Below, one piece after another: positions 61,690 through 64,000 of a DNA stretch of 64,000 nucleotides (positions are counted from its first letter, which is position 1; the number at the start of each line of letters is the position of its first letter). The notes under the pieces were generated by a model. The model saw only the letters and a program-made list of their open reading frames with translations, was not told the DNA's origin and made no database searches. The stretch is from Babylonia areolata (lineage: Eukaryota > Mollusca > Gastropoda > Neogastropoda > Buccinidae): contig NC_134883.1 in assembly GCF_041734735.1 (NCBI RefSeq), positions 22,262,747-22,326,746 on the forward strand, given 5' to 3'. The position numbers and the translations under genes are program-made.

Positions 61690-61925
61690 CAGTACAAGGT
61701 CTTCAGAGAAAAAGCTCCCCTCAGTCAAGTGTTTCGGCCCTTGACTCTTTACACTCTATGGAGGCCACACCCAGGTCATGACTCCTGGGTGCCCTTGTAT
61801 TGCCGACTTTTTTCCCCCTGGTACTAAGCCGGTTCGAACCCGCGCCTCCAGTCGCCACTTTCAGACTGAGTCACCTTTTCTGCGCTATGGCAGACGTTTG
61901 AACCACTGAGACATCGTACGCCTAG
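61690..61925 (-). mobile_element. tRNA-headed SINE-like repeat (family C)
   Basis: On minus, a head with A-box-like TGTCTCAGTGG (near 61910) and B box GGTTCGAACC (near 61830) is followed by a body with GGTGTGGCCTCCATAGAG and AAGTCAAGGG-like blocks, ending near 61690. No target duplication was identified. It lies beside or inside the LTR-element remnant to its right. Confidence 0.6.
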
Positions 61926-62239
61926 TTTGAGCTGGGGAAATTTCATTCATTCCTCCTCGACCAATATCCAGCTGGAACTCTTTTCTGCTGCTTCTGCCAT
62001 TGCCTTGAGAGCCCACGATTTCTCACAATCCCACGATTTCTCTCACAGTTCTGGGTTGTAAGATAGTTTGCATAAGGCGCGAACTGTTGTGACAGATGAT
62101 AAAACTGGTAGGCATGTGTGGTTTCATCCTTTTTCCTTGCTTGGACGAGGCCGGGAGAGCCGGACGGGCAAGATAGTACCACGGGGGCTGTGTGCTGTTT
62201 TTAGTTAGGGAAAAAACACCTCAATTCATCTTACTAAAA

Positions 62240-63755
62240 GACCCTGCTTGTGGTAAGAGGAGAGAGTGGAGTGTGCACCTGTCCTCTGCCTGTGTCCTCT
62301 ACCCATTCTACCCTACTCCCTTCCTTCTACCCTTTTAACAACCTGGCGTCGCCAACAGGATAAGCAGGTGAGGTGTCTCTTAGCTTTAGCAGAATACTGC
62401 CCGACACAGCCCGACAAAGCCCAGCACAGCCCGAGGATGACAACGCCAACTACCACAGCACAGCAGTCCCCCATGCAGTGGTGTGCCACACCCACACTGC
62501 CAGTGTTCACTGGTGAGTCAGTCGAGACGTCGTCTGAGGACTTCGTCACGGGGGTGGAGAGGGTATTGGCCACATACCCCATGGGAGACGAGATGGCTGC
62601 AACTTCATCTACAGCCATCTGCAGAGAACCGCACGCAGGGAGCTGATGCTGCGGGGCCTGGAGGACACCAACACCCAAAAGAAGGTGACCGGCTGTCTGC
62701 TGGGGGTGTTTGGTGACGGACGGCGTGTCACCACATTGCTGTCCATTCTTTTCAGCAAGGTGCAGCAGCCAGAGGAGTCCTTCATGGACTACTCTCATGC
62801 TCTGCACAGCATGGAGAAAGCAATCCAGATGAAGATGACTGGGGCCCTTACCGCTGAGATGCTGAGGGACCGCTTCATCAATGGCATCCGGAAACGCCTT
62901 GATGAAAAGGGAGCTGCACCGGGTAGTGAGGCTGGAGCCTCAGACCACCTTCATCCAGGTGAGAGATGAAGCCCTGAGGCTGGAGAGAGAACTGGGAGGA
63001 CCAACAACAGCAACAGGCCAGGGAACAGATGGCACAACTGGGGGACAAACTGTTGTTGTTAGAGAGAAAAGTCAGGTCCATGCAGGGGTTAGTGTCAGGT
63101 CCAGTTGGTCAGAGAGATAAGATTTTAGTTAAGAACAGGGCTGTGGGCAAAAAGAAAAAGAAGAAAATCAGGAAAGGAAAAATTCAGTTCATCAGTGGGG
63201 AATAGTATTTCCCCAAACTACAAAGTGGGTAAGGATGTCCCCAAGGAAATGTACGAAGATTCCCACAATAAGAACCATAAAGACTTTCACAATGGTCTCA
63301 GGAGGCAGGATCAGAGTCCAAAAGGAGAAATCACACCACAGTCACTGACCAACTGCCAGAATGACTCGAAGAAGTCAGTCAGGCATACCATCGGATCCTA
63401 TGAAGATCTAGTAGTGAAGAAAATGAAAACGAAGTGAAGTGGTATGGACCATAAAGGCCATGTATGGGCACGGCGCCTCCCGATCAACAGGCCGGACTTG
63501 CCCACAAGACGGCCATTCATCTTGCGACGGAACAATGCAAGAAAGGAGAAGCACTAAGACAGAAAAGGTGATGACCCGGAGGACACCACCCCAGAATTGA
63601 TAGGCCTGAGACTGAGCGACGCCCTGACAGAGACGAGGAACAGGGATATGTATGATATAACTGGTCGCCAAATCATCAGTGGTGCTCCTTTGGTCGCGAG
63701 ACTGTGCGATGGAAACATAAGACCAAAGAAGTGATAAGAAGCTTTTCAATCAGCA
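62240..63755 (+). mobile_element. Ty3/Gypsy-like LTR retroelement fossil, 5' part only
   Basis: A broken old copy. A primer-binding-site-like TGGCGTCGCCAAC lies at about 62344-62356, just after a TTTTAACA that could be an LTR end; the left LTR boundary is not clear. Downstream is capsid/gag-type coding sequence (about 62430-63120, including FVTGVERVL and FMDYSHALHSMEKAIQ) followed by Lys-rich sequence. No protease, reverse transcriptase or integrase region is seen in the window. The reading frame is interrupted in several places, so it is a fossil of moderate age. Confidence 0.65.
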
Positions 63756-63916
63756 GGAACAGGTGTACGTGAGTCATGAAGGCTTCATATTATATCAATG
63801 TCACTGCTTTTAGGCTTTATCAGCTTTTTTCTGATCATGATAAGTTGTAGTTTTTTCTGTTGGTTATACGAGTGCTTAATTGAGAGCGCAGTTACTTATG
63901 TATTGCTAGCTTGGGA

Positions 63917-64000
63917 GCAAGGTGGCAGAATGGTTAAGACGCTCAGCTGCCAATACAGAGAGTCCGTGACGGTATGGGTTCGAATCCCGCTCTCGCCCTT
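63917..64000 (+). mobile_element. tRNA-headed SINE (family B), head only, runs off the window
   Basis: A box TGGCAGAATGG (63923-63933) and B box GGTTCGAATCC (63977-63987) with class II-like spacing. There is no tRNA cloverleaf with paired acceptor ends followed by a T-run within the window, so it is read as a SINE head. A B-box-bearing match lies on the minus strand near 8583-8610. Confidence 0.6.

Noticed and set aside
61588-62340. Full left LTR of the Ty3/Gypsy-like fossil
   Set aside because: A TGT...ACA span is possible, but no second LTR is present for comparison and a SINE-like repeat occupies part of it, so the boundary is left open.
63917-64000. Possible genuine tRNA gene at the window end
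   Set aside because: A and B boxes are present, but I could not pair a full acceptor stem followed by a T-run within the window; it fits a SINE head better.

Overview
This window looks like nuclear DNA of a mollusc, most likely a gastropod. That is an inference from three things: intron-rich animal genes with GT-AG introns, very abundant CA/GT microsatellites, and non-LTR elements and tRNA-headed SINEs of the kind common in mollusc genomes. No bacterial operons, CRISPR arrays or plasmid features are visible. About six host genes occupy 64 kb; most of the rest is introns, microsatellites and interspersed repeats.

Layout, left to right. (1) 478-1704: a single-exon class A GPCR of neuropeptide-receptor type with altered DRY, NPxxY and CWxP motifs. 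(2) 1.7-13.8 kb: repeat-rich intergenic DNA with a TTAA-flanked MITE, a partial SINE, two copies of a ~0.6-1 kb repeat, a LINE tail, long CA arrays and a ~0.9 kb minisatellite with a 23-bp unit (11.5-12.4 kb). (3) 14277-19899: a complete five-exon gene for a 393-residue secreted protein whose last exon looks immunoglobulin-like. I do not recognise it as a named family. A short putative membrane-protein ORF lies head-to-head upstream. (4) 23129-33459, minus strand: a complete eleven-exon cytosolic seryl-tRNA synthetase gene (500 aa), with an L2/CR1-like LINE tail in intron 1. (5) 34127-34198: tRNA-Gly(UCC) with a poly-T terminator. (6) 34.4-38.8 kb: a nest of LINE remnants plus an internally shortened SINE. 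(7) 39820-40896: a TTAA-type non-autonomous element carrying two copies of a 20-bp near-palindrome. (8) 42524-43509, minus strand: the last two exons of a Dpy-30-motif protein. (9) 47.3-48.1 kb: a long-form SINE. (10) 48952-57208, minus strand: a complete five-exon RSL24D1/RLP24 gene (164 aa). Its third intron holds a full SINE with a perfect 17-bp target-site duplication, a near-perfect 26-bp-arm hairpin and a cysteine-cluster ORF fragment. (11) 58-64 kb: a LINE tail with a C2H2-like C-terminus and a 27-bp target duplication, a broken Ty3/Gypsy-like LTR retroelement fragment, and a SINE head running off the window.

The host genes are not an operon. Seryl-tRNA synthetase, tRNA-Gly and RSL24D1 all serve translation or ribosome assembly, but their proximity is probably chance. 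The least familiar items are the five-exon secreted Ig-like gene, the ~870-bp tRNA-headed SINE with long and short forms, and the TTAA element with paired near-palindromes.
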